NCBI RefSeq assembly: GCF_036345015.1
Contig: NZ_CP084098.1
Location: 1,067,326-1,131,325 of the forward strand
DNA from: Cyanobacterium sp. Dongsha4
GTDB taxonomy: Bacteria > Cyanobacteriota > Cyanobacteriia > Cyanobacteriales > Cyanobacteriaceae
Length of the DNA: 64,000 nt
Reading direction: 5' to 3'
The notes beneath the pieces are model-generated. The model saw nothing but the letters and a program-made list of their open reading frames with translations, was not told where the DNA came from and searched no databases. Below are positions 29,344-37,933 of this stretch, in pieces (the first letter of the stretch is position 1; every line of letters begins with the position of its first letter). Made by a program: the position numbers and the translations under genes.

Positions 29344-30246
29344 CTAAAATCTTCCCAATAACTCTTGCACCTCCTCAAATACTCCCAAAGCAGTATTTAA
29401 ACCAATATTAGTGGTATCCATCGCCGTCATTAAAGTATCTTTAGTGGTGTCAACAGTGCCACCTAAATCTGTCACCAACTCACTCAAAGTAGTTAAAGCA
29501 TCCTCAATATCTTCTGCCGTAGAAAGTAAATCCCCAAACATACCCTCTGCATTGCCCGTAAACTCATCTAAAGCTGAATTAGCAGACTCTTGAGTATTAT
29601 TCGCTTCCTCTTCCGCTTTTTCCCTCACACTGGCAGTAATTTCCTGTAATTGAGTCGTTAAATTACTTACCATATCATTAACGCGAGAAACAGCCTCTTG
29701 AGTGATTTCTTGTTCCATTTCTCCCGCCCTGCCTTCGATTTCTTCCTCATTACTACTGAGGGCAGAATTAAAATCATTTTCCAACTTACCTTGAGACTCC
29801 GAGACAGTTTCCTCTAAATCCTGCTGCACTTCCTCAATCTTAGTTTGTAAAGTTTCTAATGCCTCTTTAACCGAATTAAATACTTCCTCAAACTCAGAAG
29901 ACTTGGTATCACTATCTTCTCCTAAAGCAGTTATCTCAGTTTTAGTATCTTCCACTACCTGATTGGCTTCATCCTGTGCAGACTGTAGATTCATTTGTAA
30001 ATCACTGATTCCCTGTCTTAAATTTTCTGTTTCCCCATTTAACTCATCTCTAGCATTAGAAATGCGCTCAAGTAAACCATCTGCACGAGTTGATAACTCA
30101 TCCCAATTATTATCAAATTGCTGACTGACTTCTGCTAACCTCTCCCTTGCCTGATTTAAGTTTTCTTCAGCCTCATCCGCACGATTCAACAATTCCTGTA
30201 ACTGAGTTACGGTTTCGGCTATACTTTGTTCTAAATCTACCGCCAT
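29344..30246 (-). CDS. Coiled-coil cluster protein 4
   Basis: 300 residues, strongly acidic, Ala/Glu/Gln/Thr-rich. Residues 1-210 are amphipathic helices (QELLNRADEAEENLNQARERL type). A shift near 210 leads to a less charged C-terminal part (DALTTLSELVTDLGG...GVFEEVQELLGRF). It has an excellent Shine-Dalgarno sequence (AAGGAG). Architecture matches cluster proteins 1-3, suggesting paralogy by old duplication. No signal peptide, no Cys. Function unknown. Confidence 0.76.
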   Translation of the reverse strand: MAVDLEQSIAETVTQLQELLNRADEAEENLNQARERLAEVSQQFDNNWDELSTRADGLLERISNARDELNGETENLRQGISDLQMNLQSAQDEANQVVEDTKTEITALGEDSDTKSSEFEEVFNSVKEALETLQTKIEEVQQDLEETVSESQGKLENDFNSALSSNEEEIEGRAGEMEQEITQEAVSRVNDMVSNLTTQLQEITASVREKAEEEANNTQESANSALDEFTGNAEGMFGDLLSTAEDIEDALTTLSELVTDLGGTVDTTKDTLMTAMDTTNIGLNTALGVFEEVQELLGRF

Positions 30247-30419
30247 AATTTTTACTCCTTAATTTATTAATAATTGACTTTTATCAATGATTTGTAGTAA
30301 GGGCTAAAGCCTTTATTTTGACTATTCTTATCGATGTCTAATAGAAATCTGGCAAAAACGCAGGTATCCTGACTGTTTCACAGAGAAAAATCGTAAATGT
30401 TTTGAAAATTTATTTCAAA

Positions 30420-31352
30420 TCATCCGAAATCAATACCAAATTTTTCTGCCGCAGATTTAACTCCATCAATACCTGCCTCAACGGGCTCTTTAAATGCGTC
30501 TAAATCATCAATTAAACCAGCTACAACCTCTCGAATACCCGAAGATTCACTTTCAGCATCAGTAACTTTCTGCACCATATCTTCCACAGAGTCTGTCACC
30601 TTACTTACCGCAGAAGCAATCAACTCTTGTAATTGAGCCTCTATCTCACTTTGAGCCTTATCCATCAAGCCACTGACACCGCCAGACATCGCCTCAGAAG
30701 TCGAACCTAAAACACTGGTAAAATTCTCACTAATAGTAGTAAACTCATCCGCCATCGTCTGAATTTCACTATTAACGGTTTCTTGCCCTTGATTGACTTG
30801 CTCAGAAAAATTCTGCATTTCCTCATCCATACGACTACTAACATCTTCTAGTTTTTCCCTCAAAGCCTCCATTGCAGATAAACTAGACTCAAAAGCACTT
30901 CTTAACTGCTCTTGACTAGCTTGTAAAGCGGTTTGAGATTCCGTCATAGCACTTTTTGCACTTTCTTCGGTTTCTTCAGTAGATGCTTTACCCTCCTCAA
31001 GATTGGTTTTCAACTGATTCATTTTTTCCATTGCAGTCTGTAACTCTTGCACCATCTCCTCTTGAGCCTGTGTCATAAAGTTACCCAACTCCGTAGCACT
31101 ACCCTCAAACTCATTAACGGCGGTTTCCGTTTCCGTTTGATTGTCTGCCATTTCCTGTTGCATTTCCCCTAACGCACTTTGCACTTCTCCTAATGTTTCT
31201 GATACCTGTGCCTGTTTTTCCTGCACATTGGCAACTAATTCGTTAGCTTCCGCTTCCACCTCTTGCGCCAGAGTAATTAAATTTTCTAAACGCTCAGGAA
31301 ATTCCATAATTAGTTGAGATAGTAGATTGAGACTGTCACTTAATTCACTCAT
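30420..31352 (-). CDS. Coiled-coil cluster protein 3
   Basis: 310 residues, acidic, mostly Ala/Glu/Gln/Met/Ser-rich helix (residues 20-240), then a C-terminal helical part with more Gly and Val (EMVQKV..VVAGLIDDLDAFKEPVEAG). An AAGGA element precedes the ATG. No signal peptide, membrane helix or Cys. It follows cluster gene 2 by 49 bp. It looks like a rod-forming soluble protein, with no specific homologue recognised. Confidence 0.76.
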   Translation of the reverse strand: MSELSDSLNLLSQLIMEFPERLENLITLAQEVEAEANELVANVQEKQAQVSETLGEVQSALGEMQQEMADNQTETETAVNEFEGSATELGNFMTQAQEEMVQELQTAMEKMNQLKTNLEEGKASTEETEESAKSAMTESQTALQASQEQLRSAFESSLSAMEALREKLEDVSSRMDEEMQNFSEQVNQGQETVNSEIQTMADEFTTISENFTSVLGSTSEAMSGGVSGLMDKAQSEIEAQLQELIASAVSKVTDSVEDMVQKVTDAESESSGIREVVAGLIDDLDAFKEPVEAGIDGVKSAAEKFGIDFG

Positions 31353-31401
31353 AAATATTTCCTTGTAATGGATTAATTGTTAATGATTAATTAATGATTA
31401 A

Positions 31402-32394
31402 TTAGAGAGAAAATGCGTCAAGCACAGCATTAATAGCTCCGATCGCAATTTTCGCCGCCGCAATTTGTGGTAAGATAGGGCTTATACTAGCGGTAACGGA
31501 AGTACCAACGGTAGTCATGGAAATTTGCTCAACCATTTCACTAGCAAGAGACGACACCGCATCTTCCATAGCTTGTTCAAAAGTTTGTGTTAATTCATCT
31601 TTAGTGGTTTGCCCTGCATATTCGCTAGAGTTTGTCATGATTTCGTTGAGTCTTTCTTTTAACTCATCTGCTAAATTCATGTTTTCATCTTCAAAGGAGG
31701 AGAGTAAATCATCAAAACTGCTAGTTAAATTTTCCAGTTGACTGGTTAACTCGCTCAATTGCTCACCCGTAAGATTTCCACTAAAATCAGTTAAAAGAGA
31801 ATCCATTTCTCCTTTATTAGTTTCTCCAATATTAGTAGCGGTTTCTTCAAATTTAGCCTCTGTTTCCTCTTGGGTGCTTTCTAAATCACCTTGTAAATTA
31901 CTGGTGTTGTCACTGAAACTGTTAAAAAACTCCTCTGCTTCGCTATTACTGTTAGTAAGAGAATCTTCAAGACTACTAATCCCCTCAGCTAAATCAGCAA
32001 AAGTTTGGGTTAATTGTGCAAAAAAGTCGTCTAACTCCCCTTGTTGATTATCAATTTCGGTTTCTACCTCCGTCTCTTTTTCCTCCACCGATTGACTAAT
32101 TTCCTCAAGCCTTACCTGAAGTTGAGTGAGGGCGGATTGTAAATCGGTTAACTCCGTTATCATTGCTTCGGAGTCTTCGGTAAATTCCTTCTTGGAGTTT
32201 TCAAATTCACTACTAGCTGTTTCTAAACTATTAGTAACTTCTTCCAAACAATTATCTAAGGATTGATTAGTTTCCTCTAATTGCTGAGTAAACTCCGTCA
32301 TCTGATTGTTTGCTAAATCGAGGGCGGTGAGTAATTCTTCTAGCTTCTCCACCGACTCATCAATATTCTGCTCCATTACTTGTGCATCTGCCAT
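31402..32394 (-). CDS. Coiled-coil cluster protein 2 with hydrophobic C-terminus
   Basis: 330 residues. Residues 1-280 are very acidic coiled coil (Glu/Ser/Thr/Asn/Leu) with one Cys near residue 48. The last 37 residues are hydrophobic and Ala/Ile-rich (SPILPQIAAAKIAIGAINAVLDAF), a feature no other member shows so clearly and a possible membrane-binding or assembly segment. An AAGGGG element precedes the ATG. Function unknown. Confidence 0.76.
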   Translation of the reverse strand: MADAQVMEQNIDESVEKLEELLTALDLANNQMTEFTQQLEETNQSLDNCLEEVTNSLETASSEFENSKKEFTEDSEAMITELTDLQSALTQLQVRLEEISQSVEEKETEVETEIDNQQGELDDFFAQLTQTFADLAEGISSLEDSLTNSNSEAEEFFNSFSDNTSNLQGDLESTQEETEAKFEETATNIGETNKGEMDSLLTDFSGNLTGEQLSELTSQLENLTSSFDDLLSSFEDENMNLADELKERLNEIMTNSSEYAGQTTKDELTQTFEQAMEDAVSSLASEMVEQISMTTVGTSVTASISPILPQIAAAKIAIGAINAVLDAFSL

Positions 32395-32526
32395 GATTTT
32401 CCCCTTTTGTGTGCTAATTTGTTAATACTTGATAAGCCAAAATTTATTTAACTTAAATTGTCTATTCATGTTTGAAGATAAATAAAACTTTTGCTTGTCT
32501 TCACCAAATAAAATAAATTGAGATTA

Positions 32527-33423
32527 CTAAGCCAAAACCGTTTGAATCGCATCTAAAACGGGTTTAATATCCTCAATCAAATCAGTAACTTCGTCAACCT
32601 TATCAACTATGTCACCGATACCGCCATCGAGTAATTCTCCCGATTCTTCTCCTGCGTCTTTGAGAAAACCTAAAGCATCCGTTAAACCTCCTGCAGATTC
32701 TGTTAAATCTCCCATTAATTCTTCTGTGAATTTAGAGGTTAGATTACTGATTAAGTCTCCTGCTTGAGATTCTAAATTTTGAGTGAGATTTTCTGCCCCG
32801 GATTTACTTTGCTCTGCAACATCTTCAAATTCAGATTGTAAGCTCTCAAGTTTATTGCTTAACTCTTCAGCTAAATCGCTAAATTGTTGTAGGATGTTTT
32901 CTTTTTGAGTTTGGAAACTTTCAGTAGCGGTATCCACTGCACCATTAAATTCTTCAATATTTCCTTTTACCACTTCTTGATAGCTTCCCATTTGCTCCTC
33001 AGTTTGTTGTATATTTTGGGAATATTGCTCAAATCCTGATTTATTCTCTTCAGTTTGAGAGTCTATTTCTTCGGTAATTTCCTGTTTACGGGCTAGTAAA
33101 TCTTGTAAACGGGTTTGAAAATCTGTCATTAGTTGAGTAATTTGTTGATTAACCTCATGGGTTTTTCCTTCAAATTCTCCCATAATTCCCTTGGTATTTT
33201 CTAATTCCGTTTCAAGGGTGTTTTCGGCTTCTTCTAATTCACTAATCATTGCTTCCCATTTAGCTTGGGCTTCTTCTCCTGCTTGAGATAAATTTTCAGC
33301 AATTTCTGTAGCTTTTGTAACTATTTCTTCTACTTGAGTAAAAGATTTTTCTCCTTCTAAAATTAAAGCCTGTGCCCTTTCATCTACTTGCTCAATCAAG
33401 GCATTAATTTCGTCTGTCGCCAT
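32527..33423 (-). CDS. Coiled-coil cluster protein 1
   Basis: 298 residues, first gene of the array in transcription order. It is acidic and helical throughout (residues 1-225), then has a Gly-containing C-terminal helical segment (GGLTDALGFLKDAGEESGELLDGGIGDIVDKV...). The strongest Shine-Dalgarno of the cluster (GGAGG, 8 bp from ATG) suggests high expression. No signal peptide or Cys. Its upstream region is shared with the divergent GluR0-type channel gene. No family recognised; apolipoprotein-like or phasin-like coat proteins and bacterial cytoskeletal coiled-coil proteins are possible analogues. Confidence 0.76.
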   Translation of the reverse strand: MATDEINALIEQVDERAQALILEGEKSFTQVEEIVTKATEIAENLSQAGEEAQAKWEAMISELEEAENTLETELENTKGIMGEFEGKTHEVNQQITQLMTDFQTRLQDLLARKQEITEEIDSQTEENKSGFEQYSQNIQQTEEQMGSYQEVVKGNIEEFNGAVDTATESFQTQKENILQQFSDLAEELSNKLESLQSEFEDVAEQSKSGAENLTQNLESQAGDLISNLTSKFTEELMGDLTESAGGLTDALGFLKDAGEESGELLDGGIGDIVDKVDEVTDLIEDIKPVLDAIQTVLA

Positions 33424-33727
33424 TATTTTTCCTCCATAGCAAGGTAGTTTTAATTAATATTTTTTATTTTTGGTTAGTGGTAGTTATACTTAATAAGGTT
33501 GTATTTAGATTATTTAAAAACTTTTTCCAAACTTATCAGTTACTTTTATTCTTGACAATCAGTATCTTAATTTTTATGTGATTGAATAGTTATAATTTGT
33601 TTATACAGTAATATTTTAAATTTTTTTTTAGGTGTCGTATTAAACCATAGAAAATTTTAAGGTTTATATTAATTTTTATTGCACTTTTTTGGATTATTTT
33701 ACTTTTTGTTAAGTTTTTTTTACAGTC
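33424..33727 (+). other. Divergent promoter region, coiled-coil cluster / channel gene
   Basis: 304 bp of AT-rich DNA between divergent starts, without an ORF. A TTGACA hexamer at 33552-33557 faces the channel gene; 17 bp on is TATGTG, and a perfect TATAAT lies at 33591-33596. A promoter for the channel gene is plausible. No clear promoter pair was recognised for the coiled-coil operon. Confidence 0.45.
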
Positions 33728-34897
33728 ATGTTTTTTCCTCCTAAATTTCTTGAGCAAATTTTTCTTAAGTTGGTGTTATTTTTTCTTCTTTGTATAAGGG
33801 TTGGAGAAGCAAAAGCGTTAACAAACAAGATGATTGGGCAAAATAGTTTTCTAAGGGAGATAAATAGTAGTGAGTCGCAGATAATAGCTGAAAAGAAAAG
33901 GGAAAGGTTAAGGGTTGCAACAAAGTCTTTCCCTCCTTTTGCTTTTGAAGAAAATGGGCAGTTTGTCGGTTTTAGTATTGATTTGTGGAAGGAAATCGCT
34001 AATGAGTTGGATGTCGATTTTAATATTTATGGGGAAAAAACTATTTCTGATTTGCTTAATTCTGTGACTGATGGTTATACCGATGTGGGAGTGGCAGGTA
34101 TTACTATTACTTGGGCAAGGGAAAAAGATATTGACTTTTCTCACTCTTTTTTTGAATCTGGTTTACAAATTCTTGTGCCGATGGAAACGGTTTATCCTTG
34201 GCAGTTTTTCTTTGCTTTTATTTTTTCTCCTATTCTTTGGAGTACTGTTGCCATAATACTTATTGTAATCGCGATCGCATCTCATCTAATTTGGTGGTTA
34301 GAGAGGAAAAATAATCCACAAATGTTTCCTGAAAATTATAAAGATGGTATTTGGGAGGCTTTTTGGTGGGCGGTTGTTACCGTTGTGACAGTGGGCTATG
34401 GAGATAAAACCCCAACGGGAAAGGCGGGGAGAATTATAGCGACAATTTGGATGTTTACGGGGGTGTTATTAATTTCCTATTTCACCGCCTCAGTAAGCTC
34501 AATTTTAACAGTGCAGAGACTTGATAATAACATTACTACCATTCAAGATTTATATAACAAATCCGTTGGCACGGTTAAAGATACCACTGCCGCAGAATTT
34601 TTGGCTTCAACCAAAAGCTATGTTGTTTTATTTAATTCTATTGAGGATGCTTACCTTGCCCTTGATGATGGTAAGATAAAAGCGATTGTCTATGATGCAC
34701 CAGTTTTACGTTACTATTCTCGCAGTGATGGTGCTGGGAAAGTGAAAATTGTTGGCTCAGTTTTTGAGAGACAAAGCTACGGAATTGCTTTACAATCTAA
34801 TAGCCCTTACCGAGAATCCATTAATCAAGCTATTCTTAAATTAAAAGAAGATGGCACTTATGAGCGTATTTATCAACAATGGTTTGGTGCTGATTAA
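33728..34897 (+). CDS. GluR0-type glutamate receptor potassium channel
   Basis: 389 residues. A signal peptide (about 1-29) is followed by ligand lobe S1 (61-150, with R131 in ITITWAREKDIDF for the ligand carboxylate), membrane helix M1 (about 163-190), a re-entrant pore with the K+ selectivity filter TVGYGD at 221-226, helix M2 (about 235-258, SYFTAS), and ligand lobe S2 (268-388, D323 in VYDAP for the amino group). This S1-M1-P-M2-S2 order is that of the prokaryotic glutamate receptor GluR0 of Synechocystis. It forms a tetrameric K+ channel in the inner membrane with a periplasmic ligand domain. The ligand here is inferred to be an amino acid. Confidence 0.92.
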   Translation: MFFPPKFLEQIFLKLVLFFLLCIRVGEAKALTNKMIGQNSFLREINSSESQIIAEKKRERLRVATKSFPPFAFEENGQFVGFSIDLWKEIANELDVDFNIYGEKTISDLLNSVTDGYTDVGVAGITITWAREKDIDFSHSFFESGLQILVPMETVYPWQFFFAFIFSPILWSTVAIILIVIAIASHLIWWLERKNNPQMFPENYKDGIWEAFWWAVVTVVTVGYGDKTPTGKAGRIIATIWMFTGVLLISYFTASVSSILTVQRLDNNITTIQDLYNKSVGTVKDTTAAEFLASTKSYVVLFNSIEDAYLALDDGKIKAIVYDAPVLRYYSRSDGAGKVKIVGSVFERQSYGIALQSNSPYRESINQAILKLKEDGTYERIYQQWFGAD

Positions 34898-35039
34898 AAA
34901 GTTGCTAACTAATATAAACTCAATTCTGCTTAAGAATATCTGATAAAGGCAGGTAACGGGTTGTAGGTTGCAGGTTTTAGGTTTTATGTCTCAAAAATCA
35001 TTCTTGATTGCCATAACTAATTCCTCATAATTTATCACG

Positions 35040-36773
35040 ATGAAAGATAAGACAATTATTCATAGTCAATACCAAATAATTCAAACTCTTGAGAATTTCA
35101 ATGAGGAAAAGATTTATTTAGTCAACAATATTGTAAATAATCAAAAATATCTACTTCAGTCATTGGATTTGTCATTAATTACCCCAGAAGAAATTAATCA
35201 TATAAGAGAGAAAATAGAATTCATTAAAAATATCGCTAAACAATCTGAAAATAATCAAAGATTTCCTTCTCTTGTTGATGTATTGGATGAAGAAAAAGTA
35301 ATAATTATTGTTTATGAAAAATTTGAGGGAAACAATCTTCAAGAAACTCTCAATAATCGACAATTATGGACAGAATTAGAAGCTGTTAATTATCTTTACC
35401 ATTTATTAGAGAGTTTAGATTTAATTCATCGTGAAAACTTAATTCATCAAATAATTAAACCTCAAAACTTAACCATCACTAATCAAAAAATATTTATTAA
35501 CAATTATGGTAAATTAAGCAATTTAAAATCGTCTTTGATGGAAACAGTAACTCTTGAAGATAAATTATATATCGCTCCTGAACAAATTAGAGGCAAAATT
35601 AAGATTAGTAGTGATATTTATGCTTTAGGTATGGTAATCATTAGCCTAGTTACGGGAAAAAATATTCTTAGTTTAGAGGAAGATGACACGGGTAAAATAA
35701 TTTGGAGTGAAGGAGAAACATTGACAGCAAATTTTATTCAAATTATCGATAAAATGATTGCTTATCAAACACAAAACCGATATAACAACTGTCGAGAAGT
35801 TATGGCGGATATAGCTAAGTTTTTCCCCCAAAGTGTTTCAGAAAAATCTCTTGATTATTCAACAGAAAATATTGCTCATTATACCCCCACTGAAATTATA
35901 ATTCCAACGGAAAAAGAGGAATTTAGTCAGGAAGAAAATCATAGTAAATCAAGTTATCTTAATCCCACAGAATTTGTAAATTCAAATAATTTTCATCAAA
36001 AAGAAAAGGAAATTATAGTTAATGATACTGAGTTAATTAATGGTGAAGATGATATTAAATCTTTATTACCTTTAGCAGAAGAATATTTATCAGAGGAAAG
36101 CAACTCTTTTTCTAGCAGAATCGAAAGTCAAAATCAACAAGAAATTAGTAATAATACTACCAATAATTCATCATCTTTCTTACCTTATTCTGAGCATAAA
36201 TTCAATTTAATTCGTCAGATTAAGACTCCTAAAGGAATTTTAATTAGTTTTATTATTTGCATTTTAATAATTTTCTCTTTTTCTTGGCTAAAAAATTATT
36301 TATATCAAAAAAAAGTAGAGAGTTTAATTACAGAAATTCAGAGTTATTATGAGCAGGAAAATTTTGATGAATGTATTGCATTAATTAACTCAAATACAGT
36401 ACAATCTTTACCTATTGCTAATAGTTTAACAGATGAATTTTTAGGGAAATGTTGGTTAGGTTTAGGGGAAATTCAAGCAGTAGATGGTAACTTTGCTGAG
36501 GCGATTAATATAGCTATACAAATTAATCGTAATTCTTCTGATTATGAAAGGGCAAGACAATTTATTGATGATTGGTCTGAACAACTTTTTTTAGAAGCTA
36601 AAATTCTTTGTCAAACTAAGAGTGAATTGTCTTTAGTAGAGGAAAAATTAGCTCCTATTCCTGAAAGCAGTAAATGGAAAAAAGATGCTTTAAATTTGTT
36701 AGATCAATGCGAAAATAATACTAATAATAATCAAGTTATTCCTCTTTGTCCAGGTCCTTTATGTCCTGAATAA
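35040..36773 (+). CDS. Membrane-anchored pseudokinase with C-terminal helical repeat domain
   Basis: 577 residues. Residues 10-262 have a Ser/Thr kinase fold (IAPEQIRG as APE at 178-181; SSDIYALGMVIISLVTG as subdomain IX), but the catalytic residues are gone: VAIK Lys is Q40, HRD-x-K is H136-Q-I-I-K (Asp replaced by Ile138), DFG is N155-Y-G, and the Gly loop is absent. A linker rich in Ser/Asn/Glu (265-395) leads to one membrane helix (400-417) and a 155-residue extracytoplasmic helical, TPR-like domain. It is probably inactive as a kinase and acts as a scaffold or sensor. Confidence 0.85.
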   Translation: MKDKTIIHSQYQIIQTLENFNEEKIYLVNNIVNNQKYLLQSLDLSLITPEEINHIREKIEFIKNIAKQSENNQRFPSLVDVLDEEKVIIIVYEKFEGNNLQETLNNRQLWTELEAVNYLYHLLESLDLIHRENLIHQIIKPQNLTITNQKIFINNYGKLSNLKSSLMETVTLEDKLYIAPEQIRGKIKISSDIYALGMVIISLVTGKNILSLEEDDTGKIIWSEGETLTANFIQIIDKMIAYQTQNRYNNCREVMADIAKFFPQSVSEKSLDYSTENIAHYTPTEIIIPTEKEEFSQEENHSKSSYLNPTEFVNSNNFHQKEKEIIVNDTELINGEDDIKSLLPLAEEYLSEESNSFSSRIESQNQQEISNNTTNNSSSFLPYSEHKFNLIRQIKTPKGILISFIICILIIFSFSWLKNYLYQKKVESLITEIQSYYEQENFDECIALINSNTVQSLPIANSLTDEFLGKCWLGLGEIQAVDGNFAEAINIAIQINRNSSDYERARQFIDDWSEQLFLEAKILCQTKSELSLVEEKLAPIPESSKWKKDALNLLDQCENNTNNNQVIPLCPGPLCPE

Positions 36774-36795
36774 TAAATTAGTATTTTTGTTTGTT

Positions 36796-37560
36796 TTAAG
36801 TTGCTCCTTCTATATTTCTTAAAAAAAAGTAGGTATCAATATTTTCTTTTAAACAATATAGTTGGGCAGGGCGTTTAACATCTTGACGGGTTTCTCCTGT
36901 GGGTTCGAGAATATTCGCTCTTTCAATGCGACGACGAAAAGATTTGCTTTCTAAAGTGCGATCGAGTATGATTTCATATACAGTTTGTAAATCTCTAAGG
37001 GTGAATTTTTCTGGCATTAAATAGGCAGGTAAGGAAGTATATAGCACTTTATTACGTAAACGTTCGATCGCTTTTTCCAGAATATAATTATGATCAAATG
37101 CTAGAGATTCTTTAATTTTGTTATTTTTTATGGGAGACCATTTAACAGCACTCACCGAGGATGAAGTTATATTGTCGGAATCTGTCTTTAATTGGATGTT
37201 TTCTGAGGGTAATAAGGCAAAATAAACTGTTGTGACAGACCATCCTCTAGGATCTCGTATTTTATTGCCAATAGTAAAACATTGCTCTAAATAGGGCGTT
37301 TTTACTCCAGTTTTCTCCTCTAATTTTCTTTTGGCGGTATCTTCTAAAGTTTGATCATTTTCTAAATCGATAAATCCTCCTACTAATGTCCATTGATTCT
37401 TGAAAGGATATTCTCCTCGCTTTACTAATAAAACCTGTAATGCCAAATCAAAAACCGTGAAGATGACTGTATCTACAGAAGTAGAAGGGCGATCGAATTT
37501 ACTAGGGTCATAATTTTTAAAAAACTCTGTTTCTGAATTGTAGTTTTGATTTTTATTCAT
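36796..37560 (-). CDS. Nudix/winged-helix regulator, NrtR-like
   Basis: 254 residues: a Nudix domain (about 28-160, VDTVIFTVFDLALQVLLVKRG) and a C-terminal winged-helix part (about 175-254, TLRDLQTVYEIILDRTLESKSFRRRIERANIL) as in NrtR regulators of NAD metabolism. The Nudix box reads R78-K-L-E-E-K83 where REUxEE is expected, so two catalytic glutamates are lysines and hydrolysis is unlikely. NrtR binds ADP-ribose and represses NAD genes. None lie next to it, so the target is unknown. A two-domain ADP-ribose pyrophosphatase is the alternative. Confidence 0.82.
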   Translation of the reverse strand: MNKNQNYNSETEFFKNYDPSKFDRPSTSVDTVIFTVFDLALQVLLVKRGEYPFKNQWTLVGGFIDLENDQTLEDTAKRKLEEKTGVKTPYLEQCFTIGNKIRDPRGWSVTTVYFALLPSENIQLKTDSDNITSSSVSAVKWSPIKNNKIKESLAFDHNYILEKAIERLRNKVLYTSLPAYLMPEKFTLRDLQTVYEIILDRTLESKSFRRRIERANILEPTGETRQDVKRPAQLYCLKENIDTYFFLRNIEGAT

Positions 37561-37933
37561 TTATTCTCAATAAAAATGACTCTCTCAATTGGGATATGAT
37601 AAATTATCTCAAAAAAAGGTGTCAGGTTTCAGATGGTTGATTTTAGGTTTAATTAAATATGTTTTATCAGACAAAATTAATTTTAATTTCATTATATAGT
37701 GTTAGTGAAAAAATAAAAATTTTACTCTATTTTTCAATAATTATTAAGTTTAAACAATATTGTTTTCAATAATTAATCATCAATTTAAACATATCTACAA
37801 GTATCTATAAAATCCGACAAAACGTTCTCATTTACCAAGAGTGAAAACTGAATAAACGCTCATGTGAACAGACTAACAAAACAAAGTAAGTAAATTTGGA
37901 TATAATTCTCTATTATGGTTAATTCAGAAAACT
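37561..37933 (+). other. Intergenic region upstream of znuA
   Basis: 373 bp, very AT-rich. It holds a degenerate AGGTGTCAGGTTTCAG repeat near 37616 and, at the right end, the znuA promoter region. No ORF or RNA gene recognised. Confidence 0.5.
37901..37916 (+). promoter_or_regulatory. znuA -10 box overlapping a candidate Zur operator
   Basis: A perfect TATAAT (37901-37906) lies 27 bp before the znuA ATG. It overlaps the imperfect dyad ATAAT-N5-ATTAT at 37902-37916. Zur operators in bacteria are AT-rich dyads placed over promoters, so repression by Zur when zinc is plentiful is plausible but unproven. Confidence 0.42.
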
